Shown here piece by piece: positions 1-6,815 of a DNA stretch of 6,886 nucleotides. The notes beneath the pieces were generated by a model that made no database searches, was not told the DNA's origin, and worked only from the letters and a program-made list of their open reading frames with translations. The first letter of the stretch is position 1. Each line of letters opens with the position of its first letter. The position numbers and the translations under genes were made by a program. This DNA comes from Candidatus Tepidiaquacellales bacterium UBA6667 (GTDB lineage: Bacteria > Bacteroidota > Ignavibacteria > Tepidaquicellales > Tepidaquicellaceae), in NCBI GenBank assembly GCA_002455255.1, contig DKKL01000033.1, forward strand, positions 7,262-14,147. Direction: 5' to 3'.

Positions 1-5
1 CACTT

Positions 6-58
6 AAAGAGATTCTTCATTCGTTACGCTAATTCCCCATAGAGGCAAGTAGAATGAC
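6..58. repeat. Degenerate dispersed intergenic repeat (REP-like)
   Basis: Read on the minus strand, this stretch runs TCATTC, then AGCGTAACGAATGAAGAATCTC. It resembles the short CATTCTGA…GCGAA…GAAGAATCT elements that I recall scattered between genes of many Bacteroidota and related genomes. About 14 bases (cccatagaggcaag) seem to split the usual core. It has no coding content and lies just upstream of the outer-membrane protein gene. Only one copy is visible here, so its repeat status rests on recalled resemblance and not on an alignment. Confidence 0.3.
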
Positions 59-79
59 TGGAAGAAAAAAACTTTCTGC

Positions 80-110
80 TTTGAAAAAAATTACGGAACT
101 TATTTATCAT
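80..110 (+). promoter_or_regulatory. Possible promoter of the outer-membrane protein gene
   Basis: TTGAAA at 81-86 and TATCAT at 105-110 are separated by 18 bases, a plausible -35/-10 pair. The TTTG at 80-83 could also act as the -33 element of a Bacteroidota-type promoter, although no good TAnnTTTG partner is seen. The following 50 bases are a nearly pure A/T leader up to the ATG at 163, with no Shine-Dalgarno sequence. The match is weak because the region is so AT-rich that such boxes arise by chance. Confidence 0.2.
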
Positions 111-162
111 ATTTTAATTTAATGTAATATTCTATATTTTTTCATAAAATAAATTTAAAAAG

Positions 163-2400
163 ATGAAAACACTACTTCCCGCGGTTGTTTGTTTTTTGCT
201 TTTTATTGTTCCCGTTAATTTTGTTGCGTCGCAAAATTCAAACCCAAATCAATCTGATTCTACGGAAACAGAAAAGAAAAATTATAAAACTGATGAAATA
301 AATGTTCATTCTCAAATGCCGGTTACTTCAAATGCAGAAGGGAATCTAAGATTTAATGTATCAAGCTCCACATTCAACTTTGGAAGCAATGCTTTTGAAA
401 TTATCCAAAAATTTCCATTCGTGTTTGCAACAGATGAAAGAAACATAACCGTCAATAACAGTAGCAATATTCTGATTCACATTAACGGAAGGGTATCAAA
501 TTTATATTCAACCATTAGAAATATCCCCGCAGATAAAATCGAATATATTGAGTTAAATTTAAATCCGGGTGTAAAATATACCTCTTCGGATATAACGGCA
601 ATTATAAATATAGTCTTGAAAAAAGAAGATGACATTGTATATAATGGGTATATTAATGCAAATGCAGATTCAAAAGATTTATATACAAGTTCTTTTTCAT
701 TTAATACAAAAATAGATAACATTTCTGTTTTTGGAATTTACGACTTAGGCAGAGGAAGGAATTCATCGGATATAACCAGGTTCAGATCTCCTCAAGTGTC
801 AAATTTTTCTGATTACAATACATTTTCAGGAACAAACTATTCCAAAAGTAAAAATTATAGTTTGTCCCTCAGCGGTATATACGATTTCTCTGATAACACA
901 TTTTTACAAGTTGATTATCTTGATGAAAAAAGATCGGTAAATTCAGATGGAACGATGAATGTAAACGGTGGCAGTTTAATTAACCCTGTCTTGTTAAGGT
1001 CAGATAAATCAACAAGTTCTTTGGAAATGCCGGCTGATAAGATGTCTGCATATTTTAAACATAATTTTTCAAAGAAAACAATTTTAGAAGGTGAAGTTAA
1101 TTTAACAAAGACAGGTGATTATTTAGATTATAAAAATGATAATAATTATTTAAATACTCAAAAACAAAATGTCCGATATCCGAATTATCATTTAACAAAA
1201 AATGAATCATCTCATTTATATATATATTCGTTGGATATATCTCATAAGCAAACCGAAAAATTAAAATATGAATTGGGATTAAAATATGTTCTTGATGATG
1301 GTGGTGAATATAATTTTCTGGATACTTCAAATTTAAGATTTTTTTTAGTGCCTCGCCCTAATGAATTTTATGGCAGATTTTATTTAGATAGAAGGTTGTA
1401 TTCTATATATACATCTGTTAGTTTTAGTGATAAAAGCTACAGCTTGATGAGTGCATTTAAATTGGAATATACAAAAGATGAATTGAAAAATATTTATTGG
1501 GATTACGATTTAAATGGCGATAACCAAAATGTTTTGAGTACTGAAAATACATTTACCCCGGTAGGCAATTTAAAATTTATAAAAAAATTAGATCAAACAT
1601 CAGATGTAAATTTATCGCTTTCAAAAAAGATTAATCGCCCGACATTTAATCAATTGAATCAATATAAAATAAATGCTGATGAATATAATATCAGGGAAGG
1701 GAATATCTCTCTTAAGCCGGAAAATATTTATAATGCTGAGATTGCTTTTAATAAGTTCAATCCGGATTTTTCAGTCAGACCTGCGATAAATTTTAAATAC
1801 ACAACTGATATGATAAGAAGAGTTGCATATGTATTTTATAATCCGGAAACGGAAGTTTCTTCAAGTTACTCAACTTTGGTAAACTCAGGAGAGAGAATTC
1901 AATTTGGTTTTGATTTATATTCAAGCATAAGAGCAATTCATAATTTATTTATATCCGGTTCTGTCGGAATTAATCACACAGATTTTAAGGATATACCTGA
2001 TGTTTATGAAGGCAATAAAATTAATTTATCGGGAAAATTAAATGTAAATTATATGATAACAGATGATTTCAGTGCGAACGCCTACATTAACTACAATGGA
2101 TACCAAAAAACCGCATTGTCAGTTTCCGAGCCGGTTTATTTTTCAGTGATTGGTTTATCACATACATTTTTTGACAAAGCATTATCAGTGAATGTTCAGG
2201 GAATGGATCTATTTAATACCTATAATAATTCTTACAATATTTATGGGGAGAATTATACAGATGAAATTCAAAATAATTTCAAAATGCAGAGTGTATCATT
2301 AAACATTTCTTATACATTTGGCAAGACATTTGAAAAGAAAAACAAAAAACCAAAGAAAAAAGAAACAGAAGAAGAATCAAAAACCCCTGATTTACATTGA
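163..2400 (+). CDS. Outer-membrane beta-barrel protein, TonB-dependent receptor-like (OMP_b-brl_3 type)
   Basis: This encodes a complete 745-residue secreted protein. Residues 1-23 form a signal peptide (MK, a hydrophobic run, then V-A-S before Q24). Residues 24-60 are a polar linker. Residues 72-155 resemble a receptor plug: 'NAFEIIQKFP', 'ILIHINGR', 'IPADKIEYIELNLNPGVKY' and 'AIINIVLKK' follow the family pattern of 'ALEVLKKTPG', 'VLINGR', 'IPASSIEKIEVITNPSAKYDA' and 'GIINIILKK'. The rest is aromatic-rich alternating sequence typical of a 20-plus-strand barrel and ends with 'VSLNISYTFGK' near residue 724. A Lys/Glu-rich tail follows. The N-terminal carboxypeptidase-like domain common in these proteins is absent, and no clear TonB box is seen. 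It probably sits in the outer membrane; its substrate is unknown and a pure transport role is not proven. The ATG is chosen because the signal peptide starts there. Nothing in the sequence links its function to the downstream Rhs genes. Confidence 0.85.
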   Translation: MKTLLPAVVCFLLFIVPVNFVASQNSNPNQSDSTETEKKNYKTDEINVHSQMPVTSNAEGNLRFNVSSSTFNFGSNAFEIIQKFPFVFATDERNITVNNSSNILIHINGRVSNLYSTIRNIPADKIEYIELNLNPGVKYTSSDITAIINIVLKKEDDIVYNGYINANADSKDLYTSSFSFNTKIDNISVFGIYDLGRGRNSSDITRFRSPQVSNFSDYNTFSGTNYSKSKNYSLSLSGIYDFSDNTFLQVDYLDEKRSVNSDGTMNVNGGSLINPVLLRSDKSTSSLEMPADKMSAYFKHNFSKKTILEGEVNLTKTGDYLDYKNDNNYLNTQKQNVRYPNYHLTKNESSHLYIYSLDISHKQTEKLKYELGLKYVLDDGGEYNFLDTSNLRFFLVPRPNEFYGRFYLDRRLYSIYTSVSFSDKSYSLMSAFKLEYTKDELKNIYWDYDLNGDNQNVLSTENTFTPVGNLKFIKKLDQTSDVNLSLSKKINRPTFNQLNQYKINADEYNIREGNISLKPENIYNAEIAFNKFNPDFSVRPAINFKYTTDMIRRVAYVFYNPETEVSSSYSTLVNSGERIQFGFDLYSSIRAIHNLFISGSVGINHTDFKDIPDVYEGNKINLSGKLNVNYMITDDFSANAYINYNGYQKTALSVSEPVYFSVIGLSHTFFDKALSVNVQGMDLFNTYNNSYNIYGENYTDEIQNNFKMQSVSLNISYTFGKTFEKKNKKPKKKETEEESKTPDLH

Positions 2401-2438
2401 TGAAATTGAGAACAATATTTATTATTGAGGAAGAGTAA
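2400..2438 (+). other. Vestigial gene start, 12 codons, signal-peptide-like
   Basis: An ATG at 2400-2402 overlaps the TGA of the barrel gene (TGATG). It opens a frame reading MKLRTIFIIEEE before a TAA at 2436-2438. The first nine residues look like the beginning of a signal peptide, with MK, a basic residue and then a hydrophobic run. The frame then breaks just before the Rhs reading frame begins in a different phase. This is what remains if the original 5' part of the Rhs gene was deleted out of frame. It could also be chance, since 12 codons is very short. Confidence 0.3.
2427..2435 (+). promoter_or_regulatory. Shine-Dalgarno-like purine tract before the Rhs start
   Basis: GAGGAAGAG ends eight bases before the ATG at 2444. 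It is the only clear purine-rich ribosome-binding tract in front of a gene in this window and it supports the 2444 start. An in-frame TGA at 2426-2428 rules out a longer protein. The tract is also the last part of the vestigial 2400-2438 frame, so it may owe its position to the rearrangement. Confidence 0.35.
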
Positions 2439-2443
2439 TAAAA

Positions 2444-4447
2444 ATGTGGCATATTATAGATGGACTTGAAACCAAAATTACTGAATATGTATATAATTCA
2501 TCAAACCAGATGATATACACAAGTTATCAATATGGAGGGAGTGATTTTAGAAAGTTTAGAAATGTTCTCGATAGTGCAGGAAGATTAAAAAGTGTAGATG
2601 TTTGGGACAATAATGAAAATCCTGATCCTGATAATCCGGGTGGTGAAAGTTCAGCTCAATGGATAAATTTTACATCATATCAATATAACCAAAATTCACA
2701 GATATTGAGACAGTCATATAATGGTTTTGGGAATGAACTAAACTGGGATTATTCTTATAACAGTAGAAACTGGATATCTTCTTATGAAGAAGATCCTTCA
2801 GATGATCCCGGAAATCCTGACGGAATATTTAAATATAATTTATCCTACGAACCGAATGGAAATATTTCAAATCAGGTTTTAAATGGCTCATATAAAAATA
2901 ACTTTTCAAATACAGATTATTTATCATTTCAATATACATATGATTTATCAAACAGATTATTAAATTCTGAAGAACTTAATATTAGTGGCAGGGCTTTTAA
3001 TTTGGACAATACTTACGACAAAGACGGTAATATTCTTACACTTCAAAGATTTAATAGCTCAGGAAATGTAATAGATGATTTCAGTTATTCATATTATACA
3101 GGTCAGGGAGGAGTTAAGACGAATAAACTGAAAAAAGTCAGCGGAAGTACAGACCAGTTCACTTATGACGGAAACGGGAATATGACAACAGATGCATTAA
3201 ATAACAGTACGAATATTCAATATGACCATCGCAATCTTATTACACAGATTCAAAAGTTAAACACGACAATTGAACCGATTCAAAATCAGTTGACACTGTA
3301 TCGCTATGACGATGCAGGCAACAGAATCCGCAAAGCAATATTTGACAATACTGATCCTGAAGCATTACCGATTATAAACATAGATAATCCAAGCGGAGGA
3401 TGGAATCTTATATATGAAGAATATTATGTCAGAGGAGCGGACGGACTTGAACTTGCGATTTATAAAAATAACGGAAGCAATTATGATCTTGTTCAGCATA
3501 ATATCTTTGCGGGTAGCGATAATACCGGAAAGCTATCTCCGGAAAACGGACACAATTATTACATAAAAGACCATTTGGGCAGTGTTAGGGTTGTGATTGA
3601 TCCTGACAGGCAAGTAATATCAGCAAATGATTATGATGTATGGGGATATTATCTTGATAATCGGGGATATGAACAATCACCTGATTTTGATTCACCGCTT
3701 TACAAGTTCACCTCCAAAGAACGCGACAGAGAAAGTGGATATGATTACTTCGGTGCGAGATATTATGATTCAAGGATTGGAAGATGGAGTCAAGTAGAAC
3801 CGCTGTTGGATAAGTATGTGAGTTTCAGTCCGTATGTATATGGATTGAATAATCCCGTTTTCTTCATTGATGTATTAGGATTGAGTGTGAAACCTATAGG
3901 AGAAGGTGTTGATGATATAATAAAACAGCTGAATAAAAATTCTGATGAAACAGGATTGACTTTTAAATTTAATGAAGAAACGAAACTAATTGAAGCTGAA
4001 GGAGATGCAAAAACAGAATTTGCAAAACTTATGAAAGAAGCAACATCTTCAACAGAAATAATTGTTGAATTTAACTTGGTATCAACTAATAGTGTTAATA
4101 TTGATAATGTTACATATGACTTAATAGTAGGATTATATGATGGAAGTAAAAAAGTTGGTGATAAAGTTATAGCGACACAATATTTCAATATCAACCATGC
4201 GACAGTTTGGGAAAAAGCTGGTGGTTCAAATATTGGATTATCAATTATGCATGAAGTTACTGAGGCATATTATGGTGCATTAAAGTTTCCTGGTGAAGGT
4301 TATAATGTTGGATTTGAGACATCACATGAATATATACAAAGTATTGAACCTTCTCAATATTATCCACCTTTTGTTTTTAAAGAGGCAGATAATTCATATT
4401 ATTTAAGATCAAAAGATCAAATTGATTATTTATTATTTAAAAAATAA
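2444..4447 (+). CDS. Rhs/YD-repeat protein with C-terminal HExxE (metallopeptidase-like) toxin tip
   Basis: This is a 667-residue polymorphic-toxin protein. Residues 1-370 are degenerate YD repeats (for example 'FTYDGNGNMTTD', 'YRYDDAGNRIRK') interrupted by two acidic Asp/Pro/Gly loops. Residues 370-480 are the conserved Rhs-associated core: 'IKDHLGSVRVVID', 'YDVWGYY', 'FTSKERDRESGYDYFGARYYDSRIGRW' and 'SPYVYGLNNP', ending 'DVLGL'. YD repeats form a shell that encloses the C-terminal toxin until delivery. The tip, residues 481-667, is unrelated to the tip of the second cassette. It contains H603-E604-V-T-E607-A-Y and H628 in 'TSHEY', which could be zinc ligands and the catalytic Glu of a zincin-type peptidase. 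There is no signal peptide, PAAR, VgrG-binding or other secretion domain. Full Rhs proteins usually exceed 1,000 residues, so the N-terminus is probably lost. A lipoprotein gene, the probable immunity gene, follows after 55 bases. The Rhs assignment is firm, the toxin role likely, and the peptidase call tentative. Confidence 0.85.
   Translation: MWHIIDGLETKITEYVYNSSNQMIYTSYQYGGSDFRKFRNVLDSAGRLKSVDVWDNNENPDPDNPGGESSAQWINFTSYQYNQNSQILRQSYNGFGNELNWDYSYNSRNWISSYEEDPSDDPGNPDGIFKYNLSYEPNGNISNQVLNGSYKNNFSNTDYLSFQYTYDLSNRLLNSEELNISGRAFNLDNTYDKDGNILTLQRFNSSGNVIDDFSYSYYTGQGGVKTNKLKKVSGSTDQFTYDGNGNMTTDALNNSTNIQYDHRNLITQIQKLNTTIEPIQNQLTLYRYDDAGNRIRKAIFDNTDPEALPIINIDNPSGGWNLIYEEYYVRGADGLELAIYKNNGSNYDLVQHNIFAGSDNTGKLSPENGHNYYIKDHLGSVRVVIDPDRQVISANDYDVWGYYLDNRGYEQSPDFDSPLYKFTSKERDRESGYDYFGARYYDSRIGRWSQVEPLLDKYVSFSPYVYGLNNPVFFIDVLGLSVKPIGEGVDDIIKQLNKNSDETGLTFKFNEETKLIEAEGDAKTEFAKLMKEATSSTEIIVEFNLVSTNSVNIDNVTYDLIVGLYDGSKKVGDKVIATQYFNINHATVWEKAGGSNIGLSIMHEVTEAYYGALKFPGEGYNVGFETSHEYIQSIEPSQYYPPFVFKEADNSYYLRSKDQIDYLLFKK
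3034..3856 (+). repeat. Rhs core direct repeat, copy A
   Basis: This block aligns without indels to 5001-5823 at a constant offset of 1,967 bases, with roughly 35-40 substitutions (about 95% identity by eye). Homology ends at the codons for the 'NNP' motif, exactly where the variable toxin tip takes over. Positions 3122-3450 have no difference from copy B, whereas 3498-3543 holds 12 differences. This is the shared DNA through which tip cassettes could recombine. Confidence 0.92.
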
Positions 4448-4502
4448 ATAAAGTTAAGATGTAAATAAATTTAACATAAAAATTACAATTTTTTTGTAGA
4501 AT

Positions 4503-4913
4503 ATGAAAAATTCATTTTTTATTATATGTATAATGTGTTTAATTTTTTATTTATCATCATGTAATACTTTTAAATCAAACTATAATTATGAACAATGGTA
4601 TTCAGTAGAGGATACCATCTATAATTCATTTGAGATAATTAAATATGATACTACTTTGTTTCAAGATTATAATATACTGTATCTTAATGAATTAAATTCT
4701 AAATTATTTTATTTCGTATTAGTTGATAGAAAAAAAGAAACAAAAAATTTTAAAGTTAATTCTGTAATAAATTTAAAAATCATAAAATTACCTTGCAATC
4801 AGGAGCTTAAAACGCAAAATAGGAGTAAAATAGATATTATAATTTCTTCTTATGAAATTATTTTATGGATTAATAAAAGAGTAGTAGTAGATTCATATAG
4901 GATATTAGATTAA
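4503..4913 (+). CDS. Small lipoprotein, probable immunity protein of the first Rhs tip
   Basis: This encodes 136 residues. A lipoprotein signal peptide is clear: MKN, hydrophobic residues 5-17, and the lipobox L17-S-S-C20, so Cys20 would be lipidated and the protein anchored facing the periplasm. The mature part is polar and lysine/isoleucine-rich, and I recognise no family. It starts 55 bases after the Rhs stop and sits between two Rhs cassettes, the usual place for an Rhs immunity gene. Its base composition is more AT-rich than the Rhs core, as is typical of cassette cargo. The ATG at 4503 is chosen because the signal peptide begins there; no Shine-Dalgarno sequence is present, only an A/T leader. 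If it is the immunity protein, a periplasmic location implies that the cognate toxin acts in the envelope. The immunity role rests on position, not on homology. Confidence 0.7.
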   Translation: MKNSFFIICIMCLIFYLSSCNTFKSNYNYEQWYSVEDTIYNSFEIIKYDTTLFQDYNILYLNELNSKLFYFVLVDRKKETKNFKVNSVINLKIIKLPCNQELKTQNRSKIDIIISSYEIILWINKRVVVDSYRILD

Positions 4914-4947
4914 AAATTAGGTTAGGCGATAAATTCACCCTAATTTT
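4913..4947 (+). terminator. Inverted repeat after the lipoprotein gene, possible terminator
   Basis: AAAATTAGG at 4913-4921 is the exact reverse complement of CCTAATTTT at 4939-4947, giving a nine-pair stem with a 17-base loop. A second TTAGG at 4922-4926 could form a shorter alternative pairing. It begins on the last base of the lipoprotein stop codon. The 3' arm ends in TTTT, but no longer T-run follows and the stem is AT-rich, so termination would be weak. It separates the first toxin/immunity pair from the second core copy. Confidence 0.45.
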
Positions 4948-4986
4948 CAGTACTAAGATTAAATCATATATTAAAAAACTAATTAA

Positions 4987-5148
4987 GACAATTTAGATCT
5001 TCTTACTCTTCAAAGATTTAACAGTTCAGGAAGTGTAATAGATGATTTCAGTTATTCATATTATACAGGTCAGGGAGGAGTTAAGACAAATAAACTGAAA
5101 AAAGTCAGCGGAAGTACAGACCAGTTCACTTATGACGGAAACGGGAAT
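4987..5148 (+). pseudogene. Start-less 5' part of the second Rhs core
   Basis: In the frame of the downstream Rhs sequence, codons are open from 4987, just after a TAA at 4984-4986. From about 4999 they encode 'LLTLQRFNSSGSVIDDF', matching 'ILTLQRFNSSGNVIDDF' in the first Rhs gene. No ATG, GTG or TTG occurs in this stretch. The Rhs similarity therefore begins abruptly in mid-gene without a start, so this is the truncated front of a displaced cassette and not the beginning of a functional gene. The break falls in AT-rich non-coding sequence at about 4995-5000. Confidence 0.75.
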
Positions 5149-5823
5149 ATGACAACAGATGCATTAAATAACAGTACGAATATTCAATATGACCATCGCA
5201 ATCTTATTACACAGATTCAAAAGTTAAACACGACAATTGAACCGATTCAAAATCAGTTGACACTGTATCGCTATGACGATGCAGGCAACAGAATCCGCAA
5301 AGCAATATTTGACAATACTGATCCTGAAGCATTACCGATTATAAACATAGATAATCCAAGCGGAGGATGGAATCTTATATATGAAGAATATTATGTCAGA
5401 GGAGCGGACGGACTTGAGCTTGCGATTTATAAAAATAACGGAAGCAATTATGATCTTGTTCAGCTTAATATCTTTGCGGGTAGTGATAATGTGGGTAAAT
5501 TGTCACCGATAAACGGACACAATTATTACATAAAAGACCATTTGGGCAGTGTTAGAGTTGTGATTGATCCTGACAGGCAAGTAATATCAGCGAATGATTA
5601 TGATGTATGGGGATATTATCTTGATAATCGGGGATATGAACAATCGCCTGATTTTGATTCACCGCTTTACAAGTTCACAAGTAAAGAACGCGACAGAGAA
5701 AGCGGATATGACTACTTTGGTGCGAGATATTATGATTCAAGGATAGGAAGGTGGGGTCAAGTAGAACCGCTGTTGGATAAGTATGTGAGTTTCAGCCCAT
5801 ATTGTTATGGGTTGAATAATCCA
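5001..5823 (+). repeat. Rhs core direct repeat, copy B
   Basis: This is the second copy of the block at 3034-3856, in the same orientation and register and with no insertions or deletions. Encoded differences are few: N/S near the start, H to L, T to V, E to I, S to G, and the changes around 'SPYCYG'. Most other substitutions are silent, which indicates that the amino-acid sequence is or was under selection. After 5823 the sequence is unrelated to the first gene apart from the 'DxxGL' ending of the core. Confidence 0.92.
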
Positions 5824-6441
5824 ATGGTGTTAAAGGATGTGGATGGTTTAGATGTAATAATAGTATTATCTGGATATGCACCTATAGATGGAGGTTCTGA
5901 AATTTCAGAAGGAGATAAAACAAGTTTTAAAAGTTATGATGTTGTTGAATTATTAGTGAATCTTGAAAATTATGTTAAAGATAATAACATTTCGGATGTT
6001 GATATAAAAGGATATTGGTCATCTGCTGGAGATAAATCGGAATTATCAATGGCAATAGATTTTATAAATGCGAATTTAGATAATCCTAATGAAAAAGTTT
6101 ATATTTACGGTTATAGTCAAGGAGGTCATAACGCAATAGAATTATCTGAAATGTTAAAAGATTTAGGCGTTAATGTCTATAATCTCTATACAGTAGATGC
6201 TTATAATGCCTCTGGTTATTCAAAAAATGAAATTCCTGCAAATGTTAAATACAATTATAATTATTATCAGTTAATGCCAGATGAATTTAATGCTAGGGGT
6301 CAATTAAATAAAGCAAAGGAAGGTTCGAAATCAAAAGTATCTAATAAGTTTTATCGTAATGTAAAGCATGGAGAAATGGATAAAGTAACAAAGGAGGATG
6401 TTTTCAGAAAAATAAAAGGTACATTAGGATCGCAAAATTGA
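5149..6441 (+). CDS. Orphan Rhs core cassette with alpha/beta-hydrolase (lipase-like) toxin tip
   Basis: This encodes 430 residues from the first in-frame ATG, but that Met is an internal core residue ('GNMTTD' in the longer copy). The true cassette extends back to about 4999 without a start codon, so it may be silent unless recombined. Residues 1-234 are YD repeats and the Rhs core, including 'IKDHLGSVRVVID' and 'GARYYDSRIGRW', ending 'DVDGL'. Residues 235-430 are a different tip. It opens with a strand-like 'DVIIVLSGY' and contains G321-Y-S323-Q-G325, the nucleophile elbow of alpha/beta hydrolases. D350 in 'TVDAYN' and H407 in 'NVKHGEMD' are in the right order and spacing for a Ser-Asp-His triad. 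A lipase or phospholipase acting on membranes is plausible; another esterase or amidase is possible. The stop codon overlaps the TTG start of the next gene, a probable immunity gene. The Rhs core call is firm, the hydrolase fold likely, the substrate unknown and expression doubtful. Confidence 0.8.
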   Translation: MTTDALNNSTNIQYDHRNLITQIQKLNTTIEPIQNQLTLYRYDDAGNRIRKAIFDNTDPEALPIINIDNPSGGWNLIYEEYYVRGADGLELAIYKNNGSNYDLVQLNIFAGSDNVGKLSPINGHNYYIKDHLGSVRVVIDPDRQVISANDYDVWGYYLDNRGYEQSPDFDSPLYKFTSKERDRESGYDYFGARYYDSRIGRWGQVEPLLDKYVSFSPYCYGLNNPMVLKDVDGLDVIIVLSGYAPIDGGSEISEGDKTSFKSYDVVELLVNLENYVKDNNISDVDIKGYWSSAGDKSELSMAIDFINANLDNPNEKVYIYGYSQGGHNAIELSEMLKDLGVNVYNLYTVDAYNASGYSKNEIPANVKYNYNYYQLMPDEFNARGQLNKAKEGSKSKVSNKFYRNVKHGEMDKVTKEDVFRKIKGTLGSQN

Positions 6442-6773
6442 ATACGATTATTTTAAAAATTTTTATTTTTATATTAGGTGCAACTAATTTGTATTTACTT
6501 TTTGGAGTATTAAATATTTATTCTTTTATTGATCATCTATATTTTGATTTTTTAGAAATTACTATAAATAACTGGATATTTCCTTTTTCTTTAGTATTTT
6601 TATCACTTTTCTGTTTGATTATAAACATCTTAATTTTATTTTTACTAATTAAATTTTCGAAAGAATTGCGAAACAAAAGAGTATTTAAATTTCAAATTTG
6701 TAATACTCTTTTCAACTTTTTTTGTTTTTGTTTAATTATTATTAAGATTTTCCATTATTATGAAATCCTTTGA
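6438..6773 (+). CDS. Three-helix membrane protein, probable immunity protein of the hydrolase tip
   Basis: This encodes 111 residues and is strongly hydrophobic and AT-rich. Three membrane segments are evident: about residues 4-28, 45-72 and 86-106. The loop of residues 73-83 carries KFSKELRNKR, a basic stretch likely to face the cytoplasm. The start is TTG at 6438, which overlaps the hydrolase stop as TTGA. No other methionine exists in the frame, so translation probably depends on coupling to the upstream gene. Tight overlap directly behind an Rhs toxin tip is the classic immunity position, and an inner-membrane immunity protein suits a toxin that attacks membranes or the periplasm. I recognise no family. 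If the upstream cassette is silent, this gene may be silent too, unless it has its own promoter, which I do not see. Confidence 0.65.
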   Translation: MNTIILKIFIFILGATNLYLLFGVLNIYSFIDHLYFDFLEITINNWIFPFSLVFLSLFCLIINILILFLLIKFSKELRNKRVFKFQICNTLFNFFCFCLIIIKIFHYYEIL

Positions 6774-6815
6774 ATTTCAATATTCACATAATTTAAAATA
6801 ACCATAAAATCCATT

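Noticed and set aside
477..722. Minus-strand open frame of 81 codons
   Set aside because: It lies wholly inside the plug and early barrel coding sequence, has no recognisable domain and is expected by chance in AT-rich DNA.
1097..1330. Minus-strand open frame of 77 codons with His-rich start
   Set aside because: It is antisense to the barrel; the His run is the complement of Asp-rich codons, and there is no start signal.
3790..4194. Minus-strand open frame of 134 codons, hydrophobic and serine-rich
   Set aside because: It overlaps the Rhs core end and tip on the opposite strand. The apparent hydrophobicity mirrors acidic and lysine-rich codons of the real gene, and the copy B region has no equivalent protein.
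4484..4498. Small inverted repeat TACAA/TTGTA before the lipoprotein gene, considered as a terminator or operator
   Set aside because: It is only five A/T-rich pairs around a T-run, common by chance in this sequence, and sits against the start codon.
3034..5823. Insertion sequence or composite transposon explaining the duplicated core
   Set aside because: No transposase, terminal inverted repeats or target-site duplications are seen; the repeats are coding Rhs core in register, so recombination of cassettes explains them better.
6771..6786. Inverted repeat TGAAT/ATTCA after the membrane-protein gene, considered as a terminator
   Set aside because: The stem is five pairs with no G+C-rich part and no T-run after it.
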